DNA from: Synechococcus sp. PCC 7502
GTDB taxonomy: Bacteria; Cyanobacteriota; Cyanobacteriia; Pseudanabaenales; Pseudanabaenaceae
DNA length: 64,000 bases
Direction of reading: 5' to 3'
Assembly (NCBI RefSeq): GCF_000317085.1
Contig: NC_019702.1
Coordinates: 1,208,394 to 1,272,393, forward strand
Under the pieces are notes generated by a model, which saw only the letters and a list, made by a program, of their open reading frames with translations, had not been told where the DNA came from and did no database searches. Below, piece by piece: positions 35,648 through 45,138 of this stretch. Both the position numbers and the translations under genes were made by a program. The stretch's first letter is position 1; each line of letters begins with the position of its first letter.

Positions 35648-36898
35648 TTAGACAAGCCATTCGGGAACTGCTTCCTCCTTGGTGTTTGTCCGACGCTCTA
35701 GGGTTTGACGCTCAAACTTCAGATGAATAGACCGATTTTGTTCACCATCCGCAGCAAGGGCGAAGATAGGATAATCGATAATGCCATCTTGGAACGACAT
35801 GTGGTGACGGAAAGTACCATCATCATTAAGCTTAATGGGGCGACCACCAATGGTAACAGTTGCATCTGGTTCAGTGGCACCATAGACAATTAATTCAGCA
35901 TCAGCCACAAGCCAAAACTGCCGAGGACGAACGCCCACCCCTAGTAAAGCGGCTCCAGACATACCCACGCCAGAGGCGGTTAAGCCAGATATACCTGCAC
36001 CACTCCACAAACCTACTCCAGAGGGAAATACATAGGAACTCAAAGACTCAAAGCCTAGACCAGCACCCGACTGTTGTTGAGAACCATACAGTGAACCAGC
36101 AATACGTTGCTCTTCTGCGGATTGGGCAAGGTTAAATATTTGATCATAGATGGGGGCAGGTTCTTGAGTAGGGGATTCTTGGGTAAAGGATTTTTGCTCA
36201 GGGGTAATCAAATTAAATAGGGTTTCACCGACTAAATTTTGTTCCCAAGGCACGGTAATGAAGTGATCCTCAATCCAGTCCGTAGGATAAACAGGTGGGA
36301 TATTTACTGGCACTGACCGAGAAAGCACTAGCCAACGTCCGTCAGCACATCTATAGCCAATTTCGACCACATAACTGCGATCGCTCACAGGTACAGGTAA
36401 ATACCATTCCCTTGCTAATTCATCACAGGGATATTCTTGGATACTGTGGGGATACTGATAGTCAAGATTTAGATTAGTCGAATCATACAAGCGCAAAGCT
36501 AATTGCTGACCACCTTGCAGACGCTTCTGCTCCTTTTCAGAGTTAGGAATATCCCAATAAACATAAGCCCACTGGGGATCACGGGGCAAAAGGACGATTC
36601 TACTTTCACCATAGCCATCGGGAATTGTTCTTTCTTGAATAGTGGTGAGATCGGTAGGAGAAATTTCCTGTTCACCTAGATCAAACTTAGTTGCTTCTAC
36701 AATTTCTTTTGCATCTGTCATATTTTTATCCAAATTACGATTCAATCTGTTAAAAGACCCCTTGCTTTGGGCAACTTGAATTGCCTCTAAAAGCTGAGAT
36801 TTACGCATTCGACTGTAACGGAAAATTTCAAATTCGGCAGCGACCTTACGCAGTTGACGCAAAGTCATCTCTTCAACTGGTGGACGTTCTTTTGCCAT
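35648..36898 (-). CDS. DUF4912 domain protein with Rho-N-like N-terminus
   Basis: A 416-residue protein. Residues 8-45 (EEMTLRQLRKVAAEFEIFRYSRMRKSQLLEAI) form a SAP/Rho-N-like helical nucleic-acid-binding module. Residues about 90-215 are the DUF4912 domain (RIVLLPRDPQWAYVYWDIP, LALRLYD, REWYLPVPVSDRSYVVEIGY). A Gly/Ser-rich low-complexity stretch (about 275-325) separates it from a small beta domain near the end (ELIVYGATEPDATVTIGGRPI) resembling an Ig-like fold. Widely conserved in cyanobacteria; function unknown. ATG preceded by GGAGG. Single gene. Confidence 0.87.
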   Translation of the reverse strand: MAKERPPVEEMTLRQLRKVAAEFEIFRYSRMRKSQLLEAIQVAQSKGSFNRLNRNLDKNMTDAKEIVEATKFDLGEQEISPTDLTTIQERTIPDGYGESRIVLLPRDPQWAYVYWDIPNSEKEQKRLQGGQQLALRLYDSTNLNLDYQYPHSIQEYPCDELAREWYLPVPVSDRSYVVEIGYRCADGRWLVLSRSVPVNIPPVYPTDWIEDHFITVPWEQNLVGETLFNLITPEQKSFTQESPTQEPAPIYDQIFNLAQSAEEQRIAGSLYGSQQQSGAGLGFESLSSYVFPSGVGLWSGAGISGLTASGVGMSGAALLGVGVRPRQFWLVADAELIVYGATEPDATVTIGGRPIKLNDDGTFRHHMSFQDGIIDYPIFALAADGEQNRSIHLKFERQTLERRTNTKEEAVPEWLV

Positions 36899-37351
36899 TT
36901 TTTACCTCCGATGATAGATGGTGATCCCAATGAAAGTATTACTAATACATAGTAGTCATTTATACTGGCACATTGCCTAATATCCTTGGGACTAAGGCTT
37001 TTAGGGAATCACCTAAATTTGTTGAGATTAACTTAACAAATCTACTTAACAACTCTATTGTTGACAAATTACCACTGATCGTCAATGGTTTCGGGATCAT
37101 TTTTTCTGTGAATTTTAGGCAGGTTTTAACTATTGCCTAGTAGTAAATGCTTAGTGCTAGGTGCTTAAAATATATATCTAGCGAGAGATTTGATAATTAT
37201 ACTCACTAATTCAATCATGCCCAATAACGATCCCCAGCGATTATAAAATGTCAGAATTCCATAACATTGTAAAAAAAACTTATCAAAGGAGTTCGTAATC
37301 TTTTAAGATTAAGGTTGAAAAATAAAATAAAAAATATACAAAAAATAAAGT
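36899..37351. other. 453-bp intergenic region upstream of psb27
   Basis: No ORF or RNA gene recognised. A TTGACA lies near 37058 without a good -10 box, and a short direct repeat (TGCTTA/GTGCTA/GGTGCTTA) is found near 37147-37170. The last 60 bases are very A-rich, leading to the psb27 ATG. It probably holds the promoters of the two divergent genes. Confidence 0.4.
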
Positions 37352-37834
37352 ATGACAAAAAATTCAATCTCATTTTTCTCTAGCCTTACTACCCGATTAA
37401 TCGCACTGGCTTTAGTAGCAGTAATATTTTGGGTTGGTGGTAATGCTGATGCGGCTTTAATTGGTTCAGGGCAGAAAGTTACTACAAATAAAGAAATCTT
37501 AGAAAAGGCTAATGCGGGGATGACGGGCAACTATGTGGAAGATACTAAGGCTGTAGTTAAGAGCCTACGATATGCTGTGGGTTTAGACCCTAAAGACCCC
37601 AATAAAATTGCTGCTCAAACCGATGCCCGTTACAAAATTAATGCCTATGCCTCTCGTTATCGGAGGGATTCAGAAAAATTGGGCTTGACTTCTTTTACGA
37701 CTTTACGCACAGCCTTGAATGCTTTAGCTAGTTACTATAATGGCACTACTAAGCGTTCTGTTCCCCCTAAGGTGCGCGATCGCGTGATTTTAGAACTAGA
37801 TCGAGTTGATATTGCCTTAGAACAAGGGCGTTAA
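37352..37834 (+). CDS. psb27: Photosystem II assembly protein Psb27
   Basis: Lumenal factor that binds CP43 during photosystem II assembly and repair. The 160-residue product has a hydrophobic signal segment (about 10-31) and then the four-helix Psb27 domain with hallmarks GNYVEDTKAVVKSLRYAVGL, INAYASRYRRDSEKLGLTSFTTLRTALNALASYY and PPKVRDRVILELDRVDIALEQGR. Most cyanobacterial Psb27 proteins are lipoproteins with a Cys after the signal; here the cleavage zone (GGNADAALIGSG) has no Cys, and about 20 extra residues precede GNY. So it is probably released into the lumen by ordinary signal peptidase (inference). Confidence 0.93.
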   Translation: MTKNSISFFSSLTTRLIALALVAVIFWVGGNADAALIGSGQKVTTNKEILEKANAGMTGNYVEDTKAVVKSLRYAVGLDPKDPNKIAAQTDARYKINAYASRYRRDSEKLGLTSFTTLRTALNALASYYNGTTKRSVPPKVRDRVILELDRVDIALEQGR

Positions 37835-37845
37835 ACCCGTTTTTA

Positions 37846-38469
37846 TTAGAAGGACTGAGGGTTAATTTCCACTTTATGTCCAGCAAATTTTAGGCTATAG
37901 CCAAGTGCCTGTAACATTTCTCGCAATAGAGGTAAACTTAAACCCAAAACATTTGTATGGCAGCCTTCTAGCCCTTCTATTAAAAAGCCTCCTAAGCCTT
38001 CCAAGGTACAACAACCTGCACAATTTAGAGGTTCACCCGTATCTATATAGCTTTCAATTTCGGCATCCGTAGCATTAGCAAAACCTACAGTGGTGATGCC
38101 ATAGCGAGTGAGAGTGCGGTGGTTTTTAATGTCGATTAAACAATGTCCCGTATATAGTTCACCTTGATTGCCCCGCATTTTCTCCCACATAGCGATCGCC
38201 CGTTCTTTATAAATCGGCTTACCAAAAATCTCACCATCAACCACCATCACGGAGTCACAACCTAAAATTAATGCCTCTTGATCTTGAAATCGAGATTGAA
38301 CTGCCTCAGCCTTGGACTTTGCTAAAATTTGCACTAATTCTATGGGATCGGTAGTTGTGATTTGATCCTCATCAAAATTGCTCACAGCTACAAAGGGATC
38401 AATACCTGCTTGAATTAGAATGGCACGGCGGGCAGGAGAAGCAGAGGCAAGGACAAAAAGAGGAGACAT
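37846..38469 (-). CDS. maf: Maf family nucleoside-triphosphate pyrophosphatase
   Basis: A 207-residue house-cleaning enzyme that hydrolyses non-canonical or surplus dNTP/NTP to NMP. The family signature is clear: LASASPARRAIL, ALILGCDSVMVVDGEIFGKP, the KMRGNQGELYTGH segment, and YIDTGEP...CTLEGLGGFLIEGLEG. It follows the topoisomerase gene by about 40 bases on the same strand and could be co-transcribed. Convergent with psb27, only 11 bases between the stop codons. Confidence 0.93.
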   Translation of the reverse strand: MSPLFVLASASPARRAILIQAGIDPFVAVSNFDEDQITTTDPIELVQILAKSKAEAVQSRFQDQEALILGCDSVMVVDGEIFGKPIYKERAIAMWEKMRGNQGELYTGHCLIDIKNHRTLTRYGITTVGFANATDAEIESYIDTGEPLNCAGCCTLEGLGGFLIEGLEGCHTNVLGLSLPLLREMLQALGYSLKFAGHKVEINPQSF

Positions 38470-38509
38470 TTGTTGATAATTTAAGAATATTTGAGAATAA
38501 AGATAAGTG

Positions 38510-41023
38510 CTAATTATAGATTTTTACAGAATGTAGTCGGCTAATCTCTAGCTCTGGAATCTTTAAACCTGAACTATTACAAGGCTCTAGGGGAATTCTC
38601 ACTAATTCGAGTTCCACAATTTTCTCTCCAATTTTAGATTGATGATCGTCTCTACTAATACCTAAATGAATATGTGCCTGATTTGGCAAAATCGGAGCGA
38701 TCGCCGCTAATGAATCTTCTTTATTCTTAAACATAATTGACTGAGAGCCAATACTTGCCCGTGATGACAGCCGAATATCTTGGGCTTTTAGGCGTTTGGC
38801 ATAACCTTGGGCGGTAATTAGTAATAATTCTAAATCTGTTGCCAAGGGTATTACTCCAATTAGGGTTTCTGAGTTTCTTAGACGTAGTGCCATTGTTCCC
38901 ATTGCCGATCGCCCTAGGATTGAGACTTGAGATTCATCGGTATTCATTCTTAAAATTCTACCCGTGGAAGTAGCGACCGCAATTTGTTGATCGAGGCTGA
39001 CAATTCCTCCCCAAAATAGTTGATCCTGTTCTCCCAGTTTGATCGTGATTAAGCCCCTGCTACTAATTCCCCCTAATTCAGATAGGGATAGACGTTTAAT
39101 TTTTGCTTCGGCTGTGACTAAAACTATACTGGCTTCGGGCTGGCGATCCCAAACAAAATGAGATACTACTGGTTCAGCAGAGTCTGGTAAAAGTCTAATT
39201 AATGGCGTACCTTTGGGTTTACCTTTAGGAATATCGGCGATCGCCACGGGGAAAGCTTTACCACTATTGGTTAAAACAATTAAATCTTGATCGGTACTGG
39301 TATGGTAGTCGGCAATTACGATGTCATCAGCAGAAGAATTAGCACTTGAACTACCATTCTTACTTTTTGGCTCTAAACGCTTAATGTAGCCTTTTTGCGT
39401 TAGTTGGATTAATGCTGGTTGTGGAGGTTCAACTGGAGTAATTTCTGGAAGTTTAGGATCGGGATTAGCTGGAGAAATCTGACCATTACTGATCCCATTA
39501 CTTAAACTCAAAAGGCGAGTACGGCGATTATCACCATGTTTTTTCTTGAGTTGGCGTAGTTCTTTTTTAATATTTTTGAGGAGTTCACGGCGATCGCCCA
39601 AGTAAACTTCTAAACTGGCAATTTGGGTTTTTAGTTCAGTCATTTCCGCTTGTAATCCCGATTGCTCCATTGCTGTGATTCTGCGTAAGGGCATAGATAA
39701 AATTGCCTCTGCCTGAACTACAGAGAAATTAAATTGTGCTTGTAATTCGGTTTTAGCGATCGCATTGGTGGCAGCAAACCTCAGTAGACTAATTAGAGCA
39801 TCTAAATTTTCAATGGCACTAACTAAGCCTTCGACTAAATGTAATCTTGACTGTGCTTCTTGCAATTCATGGCGATAGCGACGAGTTAGGGTTTCCTCCC
39901 GAAAAGCTAAAAATTCTTCTAAAAGTTGCCGTAAAGTTAGCTGCTTAGGCATAGAACCACATAGAGCCAACATACTACCGCCAAAGTTTGATTGCAAAGC
40001 GGTTTGGCGATATAACTGCTCTAAAACTCCATCGGCAGTGACATCTTTTTTTAATTCCAGTACCACCCGCATTCCCGTGCGATCACTTTCATCCCTTAGA
40101 TCATCAATACCTTCGATTTTGCCGTGATTGACTAGTTCGGCAATTTTCTCAATCCATGCTGATTTATTCACCTGAAATGGTAACTCTGTAACTATTATGG
40201 CTTGGCGCGATCGCTTATTTTTACCAATAACTGTCTCTAAACTATGCACTCCCCGCACGGTAATGCTGCCTCGCCCTGTGCTATAAAGCTCTCGAACTCC
40301 AGTATTTTCGACAATAATGCCACCCGTGGGAAAATCTGGCGCAGGAATTAACTCGAACAGTTTTTCATCCTCTAGATCGGGGCGATCGATTAGGGCAATC
40401 ATGCCATCTACCACTTCCGCTAAATTATGGGGTGGAATATTAGTTGCCATCCCTACGGCAATCCCCGAAGCTCCATTTAATAAGAGCATGGGTAACTGAG
40501 CGGGTAAAACCGTTGGCTCCATTTGGGAACCGTCAAAGTTGGGGGCAAAATCAATGACAGCCTCATTAATATCACTGAGTAACACTTCATTGCCAATGGG
40601 AGCTAATCGACACTCGGTATAGCGCATAGCCGCCGCAGGATCATTATCTACGGAACCAAAATTGCCATGCCCCCCCAAAAGGGGATAGCGGCTGGAAAAA
40701 TCCTGTACTAAGCGCACTAGGGCATCATAGACCGACTGATCGCCGTGAGGATGATATTTACCTAATACATCACCAACCACACGGGCAGATTTCCGATAGG
40801 GACGTTCGGGTACTAGACCAAGTTCGTGCATCGCAAAAATAATCCGACGATGGACAGGTTTTAAGCCATCCCGCACATCAGGTAAGGCACGACCCACAAT
40901 GACGCTCATGGCATATTCTAAGTAGGACTGCTGCATTTCTGTATGCAAAGAAACGCTGATTACCCGACCTGCCGATGGTTCTGGTGATGTCAAAAAATTT
41001 AACTGCTGTCCCCGATTTGTCAT
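38510..41023 (-). CDS. Type IIA DNA topoisomerase subunit A (GyrA/ParC type)
   Basis: An 837-residue DNA-cleaving subunit that works with a GyrB/ParE partner. The breakage-reunion domain has [35 protein letters not shown] and the catalytic tyrosine Y135 in [10 protein letters not shown]. The C-terminal domain (about 540-837) has the six blade-like repeats, but the GyrA box (QRRGGKG type) expected in the first blade is missing: after GYIKRLEP comes a Ser/Asn-rich insert. Without that box DNA wrapping and negative supercoiling are usually lost, so I regard it as the second, ParC-like A subunit that cyanobacteria carry rather than true GyrA. Start ATG at 41021-41023. Confidence 0.9.
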   Translation of the reverse strand: MTNRGQQLNFLTSPEPSAGRVISVSLHTEMQQSYLEYAMSVIVGRALPDVRDGLKPVHRRIIFAMHELGLVPERPYRKSARVVGDVLGKYHPHGDQSVYDALVRLVQDFSSRYPLLGGHGNFGSVDNDPAAAMRYTECRLAPIGNEVLLSDINEAVIDFAPNFDGSQMEPTVLPAQLPMLLLNGASGIAVGMATNIPPHNLAEVVDGMIALIDRPDLEDEKLFELIPAPDFPTGGIIVENTGVRELYSTGRGSITVRGVHSLETVIGKNKRSRQAIIVTELPFQVNKSAWIEKIAELVNHGKIEGIDDLRDESDRTGMRVVLELKKDVTADGVLEQLYRQTALQSNFGGSMLALCGSMPKQLTLRQLLEEFLAFREETLTRRYRHELQEAQSRLHLVEGLVSAIENLDALISLLRFAATNAIAKTELQAQFNFSVVQAEAILSMPLRRITAMEQSGLQAEMTELKTQIASLEVYLGDRRELLKNIKKELRQLKKKHGDNRRTRLLSLSNGISNGQISPANPDPKLPEITPVEPPQPALIQLTQKGYIKRLEPKSKNGSSSANSSADDIVIADYHTSTDQDLIVLTNSGKAFPVAIADIPKGKPKGTPLIRLLPDSAEPVVSHFVWDRQPEASIVLVTAEAKIKRLSLSELGGISSRGLITIKLGEQDQLFWGGIVSLDQQIAVATSTGRILRMNTDESQVSILGRSAMGTMALRLRNSETLIGVIPLATDLELLLITAQGYAKRLKAQDIRLSSRASIGSQSIMFKNKEDSLAAIAPILPNQAHIHLGISRDDHQSKIGEKIVELELVRIPLEPCNSSGLKIPELEISRLHSVKIYN

Positions 41024-41643
41024 AAAAAAATGCTGGATCGCTCGATCACTAAAAACGTACTAGAAGCCCATAGTAGCTGCGATCGCAAAAGTCGAATTAG
41101 ATTTTTTTAAATTTTCCCTGATTTTCTTTACTTTTTTGTATTTTTGGTCTGTATTTTGGGCAGCCTATCATCTTCAAGAGATTGGGAAATGTCAAATCCA
41201 AGCAAAATATTTACCAAATGACAGAGATGAGGATGAACCAACTGAACCTAAAGTTATTAACGATCTGCGTAAACAGATTCTTAATTATTTTACTGCTGTT
41301 ATGCAGAAGGGAGAGAGGATTTTTGAAGTTGAGATAAGCTAGCTCTAATCGCATTAAAGTATAGTTTTGCCTTAAGCGCAAAATGATTAAGCCCAGAGTT
41401 GATAGAAATAGGCTCCAACTTAACAAATACATAGAAACATTGAGTATTAAATCAAGACGAGTAGGAGATTTATACTCTCCTAACAAATTCCAAATTTAGA
41501 ATGTAAATTTACGAATTCGCTTACCATTTTGCTTACTACAAACTTGTAGAAACTCCAATTGACGGTACAATTTAGCAGTCTAATGACATATATTTCCAAG
41601 ATTTTTTTTAAGATTTTCAAGAATTCTTCAAGGATTAAGTAGC
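41024..41643. other. 620-bp region upstream of carA with two doubtful overlapping frames
   Basis: Only low-quality frames are seen: a plus-strand 68-residue frame (41136-41342) with a plausible charged C-terminus (DLRKQILNYFTAVMQKGERIF) and a minus-strand 91-residue hydrophobic frame (41211-41486) overlapping it. Neither has a good RBS or a recognised family. A TTGACG at about 41558 with weak downstream -10 candidates could be the carA promoter. Confidence 0.35.
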
Positions 41644-42801
41644 ATGAACAAACAGTCTGCAATTCTAGTTTTAGCCGATGGCAGCATTTACAAGGGTTTT
41701 GCCTTTGGAGCAACAGGTACAGCCATTGGAGAAGTAGTCTTTAATACTGGCATGACAGGTTATCAAGAAGTCCTCACCGATCCTAGTTATGCGGGGCAAA
41801 TTGTTACTTTCACCTATCCCGAACTCGGTAATACTGGCATAAATTTAGATGACGAAGAATCCGATCATCCTCAAGTCAAAGGCGCGATCGCCCGCAATAT
41901 TACTTATACCCCTAGCAATTGGCGTTCCCGTCAGTCTCTGCATGATTACTTAAAGGCACATGACGTTGTAGCGATTGGAGGTATTGATACCCGTGCTTTA
42001 ACTCGAAAACTGCGATCGCTAGGGGCTATGAATGGTGGCATTTCCACAGAAATTTTAGACCCAGAAATATTACTAGCTCAGGTCAAAGCTGCTCCATCAA
42101 TGCAAGGCTTAAATTTAGCACAAACTGTGACAACGCCTAGAATCTATGAATGGAAAGAGGCAACACCAACTGCTTGGGAATTTATCGAGCCTTCTGACCC
42201 TTTAACTGCACCCTTAACTGTGGTAGCGATCGACTTTGGGGTAAAACGTAATATCCTGCGCCGTTTAGTCAGCTATGGTTGCCGTGTCATAGTTGTTCCC
42301 GCCGATACCCCCGTGGAGAAAATTTTAGAGTTTAATCCCGATGGTATTTTCCTATCCAATGGACCTGGCGATCCCTCTGCGGTAACTGGTGGCATTGAAA
42401 CTGCTAAAGCCCTGCTAGGATTAAATAAGCCAATTTTTGGGATTTGTCTAGGGCATCAAATTTTGGGGTTATCCTTGGGTGGAGATGCTTTCAAGCTAAA
42501 ATTTGGACATCGAGGCTTGAATCAACCTGCTCAAAATCAATTGGAGTCTAGCGATCGCCGTGTGGAAATTACCAGTCAAAATCATGGATTTGCTCTCAAT
42601 GGAGACTCTTTAGCCGATTCTGAAGCTGAAATTACTCATATTAATCTTAATGATCGTACCGTAGCTGGATTAAAGCATAAAACCCTACCAATTTTTTCCG
42701 TGCAGTATCACCCTGAAGCCAGTCCAGGTCCCCACGATGCCGATTATTTATTTGCTGATTTTGTCAAATCTATGGCAGATGCAAGAGCAGTGAAGGCTTA
42801 A
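41644..42801 (+). CDS. carA: Carbamoyl-phosphate synthase small (glutaminase) subunit
   Basis: Supplies ammonia from glutamine to the CarB subunit for arginine and pyrimidine synthesis. 385 residues, normal length. N-terminal CPSase domain: [40 protein letters not shown]. The C-terminal class I glutaminase has LSNGPGDPS, the nucleophile in [12 protein letters not shown], the QNHGFAL segment, and the His-x-Glu pair in [14 protein letters not shown] preceded by AAGGA (AAGGATTAAGTAGCATG). carB is not in the window. Single gene, convergent with the peroxiredoxin gene. Confidence 0.97.
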   Translation: MNKQSAILVLADGSIYKGFAFGATGTAIGEVVFNTGMTGYQEVLTDPSYAGQIVTFTYPELGNTGINLDDEESDHPQVKGAIARNITYTPSNWRSRQSLHDYLKAHDVVAIGGIDTRALTRKLRSLGAMNGGISTEILDPEILLAQVKAAPSMQGLNLAQTVTTPRIYEWKEATPTAWEFIEPSDPLTAPLTVVAIDFGVKRNILRRLVSYGCRVIVVPADTPVEKILEFNPDGIFLSNGPGDPSAVTGGIETAKALLGLNKPIFGICLGHQILGLSLGGDAFKLKFGHRGLNQPAQNQLESSDRRVEITSQNHGFALNGDSLADSEAEITHINLNDRTVAGLKHKTLPIFSVQYHPEASPGPHDADYLFADFVKSMADARAVKA

Positions 42802-42811
42802 AAATCCTCGC

Positions 42812-42835
42812 AAAAAAGGGTATGCCTTCATACCC
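42812..42835 (-). terminator. Intrinsic terminator of the peroxiredoxin gene
   Basis: On the minus strand GGGTATG pairs with CATACCC (42818-42824 with 42829-42835) around a four-base loop and is followed at once by six T residues (42812-42817 read as A on the plus strand). It lies 30 bases past the peroxiredoxin stop and also between it and carA; the hairpin could serve both. Confidence 0.82.
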
Positions 42836-42864
42836 CCATGTTTATATTTAAACTATTCCAAAAT

Positions 42865-43503
42865 TTATTTGTTAGGCTGAGGAGTCATGCGTAAATAAGG
42901 TTTCAAAGCCGTATAACCTTTAGGGAATTTAGCTTTAATTTCTTCAGGGTCTTGAATTGAAGGCACAATTACGCAATCACCACCATCTGTCCAATTTACA
43001 GGAGTAGCCACGCTATAGTCATCTGTTAGCTGTAAAGAATCAATTACTCGCAGAATTTCGGCAAAGTTCCGTCCAGTACTGGCGGGATAGGTTAAAGTCA
43101 AGCGTAGTTTTTTGTTGGGGTCAATAATAAACACTGATCTAACGGTCAAAGTATTATTAGCATTGGGGTGAATCATGTCATACAGGTCAGATACCTTGCG
43201 ATCGGGATCAGCCAAAATTGGAAAGTTCAGTTTTGAACCTTGGGTTTCTTCAATGTCACCAACCCATCCTTTATGAGATTCTATGTCGTCAACACTGAGA
43301 GCGATCGCCTTAACATTACGAGCATCAAATTCTGGCTTAAGTCTAGCAACTTCTCCTAATTCAGTTGTGCAAACGGGAGTAAAGTCCTTAGGGTGTGAAA
43401 ATAAAATTGCCCACTGATCACCGATCCACTCATGGAAGTTAATTACGCCATCAGTAGAGTCTTGAGTAAAGTCTGGGACAACATCACCTAAACGAAGTGT
43501 CAT
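42865..43503 (-). CDS. 1-Cys peroxiredoxin (Prx6 type)
   Basis: A 212-residue thiol peroxidase reducing H2O2 and alkyl hydroperoxides. The peroxidatic cysteine C45 is in FSHPKDFTPVCTTELGEVA, with the catalytic Thr/Pro of the PxxxT/SxxC motif. The Prx6-type C-terminal half shows NFPILADPDRKVSDLYDMI, VFIIDPNKKLRLTLTYPASTGRNFAEILRVIDSLQ and NWTDGGDCVIVPSI. The Cys in GDCV is at the position seen in other Prx6 proteins and is not a resolving residue. ATG at 43501-43503. Cytosolic, single gene with its own terminator. Confidence 0.95.
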   Translation of the reverse strand: MTLRLGDVVPDFTQDSTDGVINFHEWIGDQWAILFSHPKDFTPVCTTELGEVARLKPEFDARNVKAIALSVDDIESHKGWVGDIEETQGSKLNFPILADPDRKVSDLYDMIHPNANNTLTVRSVFIIDPNKKLRLTLTYPASTGRNFAEILRVIDSLQLTDDYSVATPVNWTDGGDCVIVPSIQDPEEIKAKFPKGYTALKPYLRMTPQPNK

Positions 43504-43608
43504 ATATCGGTATTCCTAGAGTAGTAGTGTAGATTCTGATCATATCTTAAAAATGGTTCAAATTCTTGACTATTAAGCATGTTTAAAGAATTTAGAATTT
43601 TAACCCCA

Positions 43609-43637
43609 TTGACATTACTTACTAGTTAAAGGATATT
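43609..43637 (+). promoter_or_regulatory. Promoter of tRNA-Leu
   Basis: TTGACA (43609-43614) and GATATT (43632-43637) are spaced by 17 bases, 26 bases before the tRNA 5' end. The -35 box is perfect and the -10 matches 4 of 6. Confidence 0.55.
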
Positions 43638-43663
43638 TATAGATCGCAACTAAGTTTGCACCT

Positions 43664-43745
43664 GCGGATCTGGCGGAATTGGTAGACGCGCATGTTTCAG
43701 GTACATGTGCCGCAAGGCTTGGGGGTTCAAGTCCCCCGTTCCGCA
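43664..43745 (+). tRNA. tRNA-Leu (CAG)
   Basis: An 82-base class II tRNA. Acceptor arm GCGGATC with GTTCCGC and discriminator A at 43745, D-arm GCGGAATTGGTAGACGC, anticodon stem CATGT/ACATG with loop TTCAGGT (anticodon CAG, reading CUG), a variable arm TGCC-GCAA-GGCT, and a T-arm GGGGG/CCCCC with loop TTCAAGT. CCA is not encoded. There is a T-T mismatch at acceptor pair 6-67. A truncated integrase begins 150 bases downstream. Confidence 0.95.
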
Positions 43746-43895
43746 TATACTCTATCTTTGCCTTCAATCGCTTGCTATATATGAGCCTTGAGGGTTTTTA
43801 CTTTATAGACACGATCATGGTTAATTAGACCAAATCAACCAAAATTAGTCCAGAATCTAGTCCAAAAAATAGGCACAGAGTTAATAGTTGACACC

Positions 43896-44069
43896 ATGTT
43901 GCGCCATTATGAGCGTATATATAAATCAATAAATGAGGCAAATCTTAGACTTAGAGCTTTGCGAATTACAATTGAGCGTCGCGGAGACCGCTTTGCTTTG
44001 AGAACAATTTTGCCACCCAAGCCCAAAAGCAAACAAGATAAATGGACTCAACAACGAATTAGCCTTAAT
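43896..44069 (+). pseudogene. N-terminal remnant of a tyrosine integrase
   Basis: The first ~57 codons of an integrase: NEANLRLRALRITIERRG and ALRTILPPKPKSKQ correspond to QANHNFKLAGVGLQIEVRG and YLRGILPPKPDSAR at the start of the intact recombinase at 52774-53916. The similarity stops exactly where the IS701 terminal repeat begins (44070), and the frame then runs to a stop within the IS. The catalytic domain is absent. Position just downstream of tRNA-Leu is the usual place for an integrase of a tRNA-targeted element. Confidence 0.75.
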
Positions 44070-45135
44070 AGGACTTAGGCAAGATTCATAGGAATAGAAG
44101 GATTTATGAGTTGAGATTTTAAATAATTACAAACATAAGTTGATGGATAGCTTTACCAACATGAAAAGCTAAACGCTTGAGCTGATTCCATACCAGCATG
44201 GCACAAGCAATATGATTACGTTGAATTCTGGACTTACGGCATTGGCAAGCCTCAACACCAGTCAATTGTTTGAATTCATGATGAAATTCCTCAATCTTCC
44301 ACCTGAGGTCGCAAATAGCTAGTACTTCAGGGGTGTAGTCTTGAGTTAAGTCGTTGGTCACGACAAATTCTGTCCTGCTTGGAGAAACAGTGACCCAGAA
44401 TAGGTTCCCCTTCTTATCTTTGGGGAATTTATTGATTTTGACCAATTTTCCCTGCAACAGTTCCTGTTCAGACCAATCCAATTGGTCAATCCGTTTATAT
44501 TTTTCCACTCCACCAGAATCATCGACCAGACGGTTCGATTTTAGTGGACAGTAATAAATTTTACCGATATTATCAATTTCTGCCATCAACCGTTGTGTAG
44601 CATACCAACTATCCATCAGCACCGTCTGAAATGGTAATTGTTTGATATTGATCAACCCTTTAAGCATATCGGACACATGATCTAATTTACTCTTGCCATC
44701 ACCATTTGGGTCATAAACCCGATAGTCTACTACCCAAAATTCTTGCCGTTTGACATTTACATACACACAGTTTACCAGTCTGATTCCATGTGCGTTGCCA
44801 CTGTATTCTCTTTGTGCCATCTCAATCTGCTTGGCATGACGTTTATCTAATACTGTGTCGTCAAACAGTATGTACATATACTCGGCTTCGTCTGACACAA
44901 TTGTTAATTTCACATTCTGCCATAGTAATCTCGGTGTTAATCTCTGGGATGCCAAATATCGGTTGATCTTGTCATGGCTATGTCCTTCTATATGTTCTGC
45001 TAAATTCGTGATTGTGTAGTTTATCTGACTACTTAGCAAGTACTGACAATAATCTAGGGTAGTAAACTTTTTTGACATTGCTCTCCCTCAAATCATTCTT
45101 CCTTTTTAACTCATTTCCTCTTTTGCGTAAGTCCT
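44070..45135 (-). mobile_element. IS701-family insertion sequence
   Basis: A 1066-bp element bounded by imperfect inverted repeats AGGACTTAGGCAAG (left) and, read inward from the right end, AGGACTTACGCAAA. It holds one transposase gene on the minus strand. The flanks (integrase fragment on the left, TATA plus IS5 or IS630 sequence on the right) show no matching target duplication, so an adjacent deletion or recombination followed insertion. Confidence 0.85.
44119..45078 (-). CDS. IS701-family transposase
   Basis: A 319-residue DDE transposase that fits the IS701 family as I know it. Visible catalytic neighbourhood: YILFDDTVLDKRHAKQ (first Asp), FQTVLMDSWYAT (second Asp) and the WKIEEFHHEFKQLTGVEACQCRK segment (Glu of the Y-(2)-R-(3)-E-(6)-K type motif, here R-W-K-I-E-E-F-H). 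The N-terminal ~60 residues are helical and would bind the ends. The frame is intact, ATG at 45076-45078, so the element may still be active. It could also act on the MITE-like element at 28965-29086 (inference). Confidence 0.9.
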   Translation of the reverse strand: MSKKFTTLDYCQYLLSSQINYTITNLAEHIEGHSHDKINRYLASQRLTPRLLWQNVKLTIVSDEAEYMYILFDDTVLDKRHAKQIEMAQREYSGNAHGIRLVNCVYVNVKRQEFWVVDYRVYDPNGDGKSKLDHVSDMLKGLINIKQLPFQTVLMDSWYATQRLMAEIDNIGKIYYCPLKSNRLVDDSGGVEKYKRIDQLDWSEQELLQGKLVKINKFPKDKKGNLFWVTVSPSRTEFVVTNDLTQDYTPEVLAICDLRWKIEEFHHEFKQLTGVEACQCRKSRIQRNHIACAMLVWNQLKRLAFHVGKAIHQLMFVII

Positions 45136-45138
45136 ATA

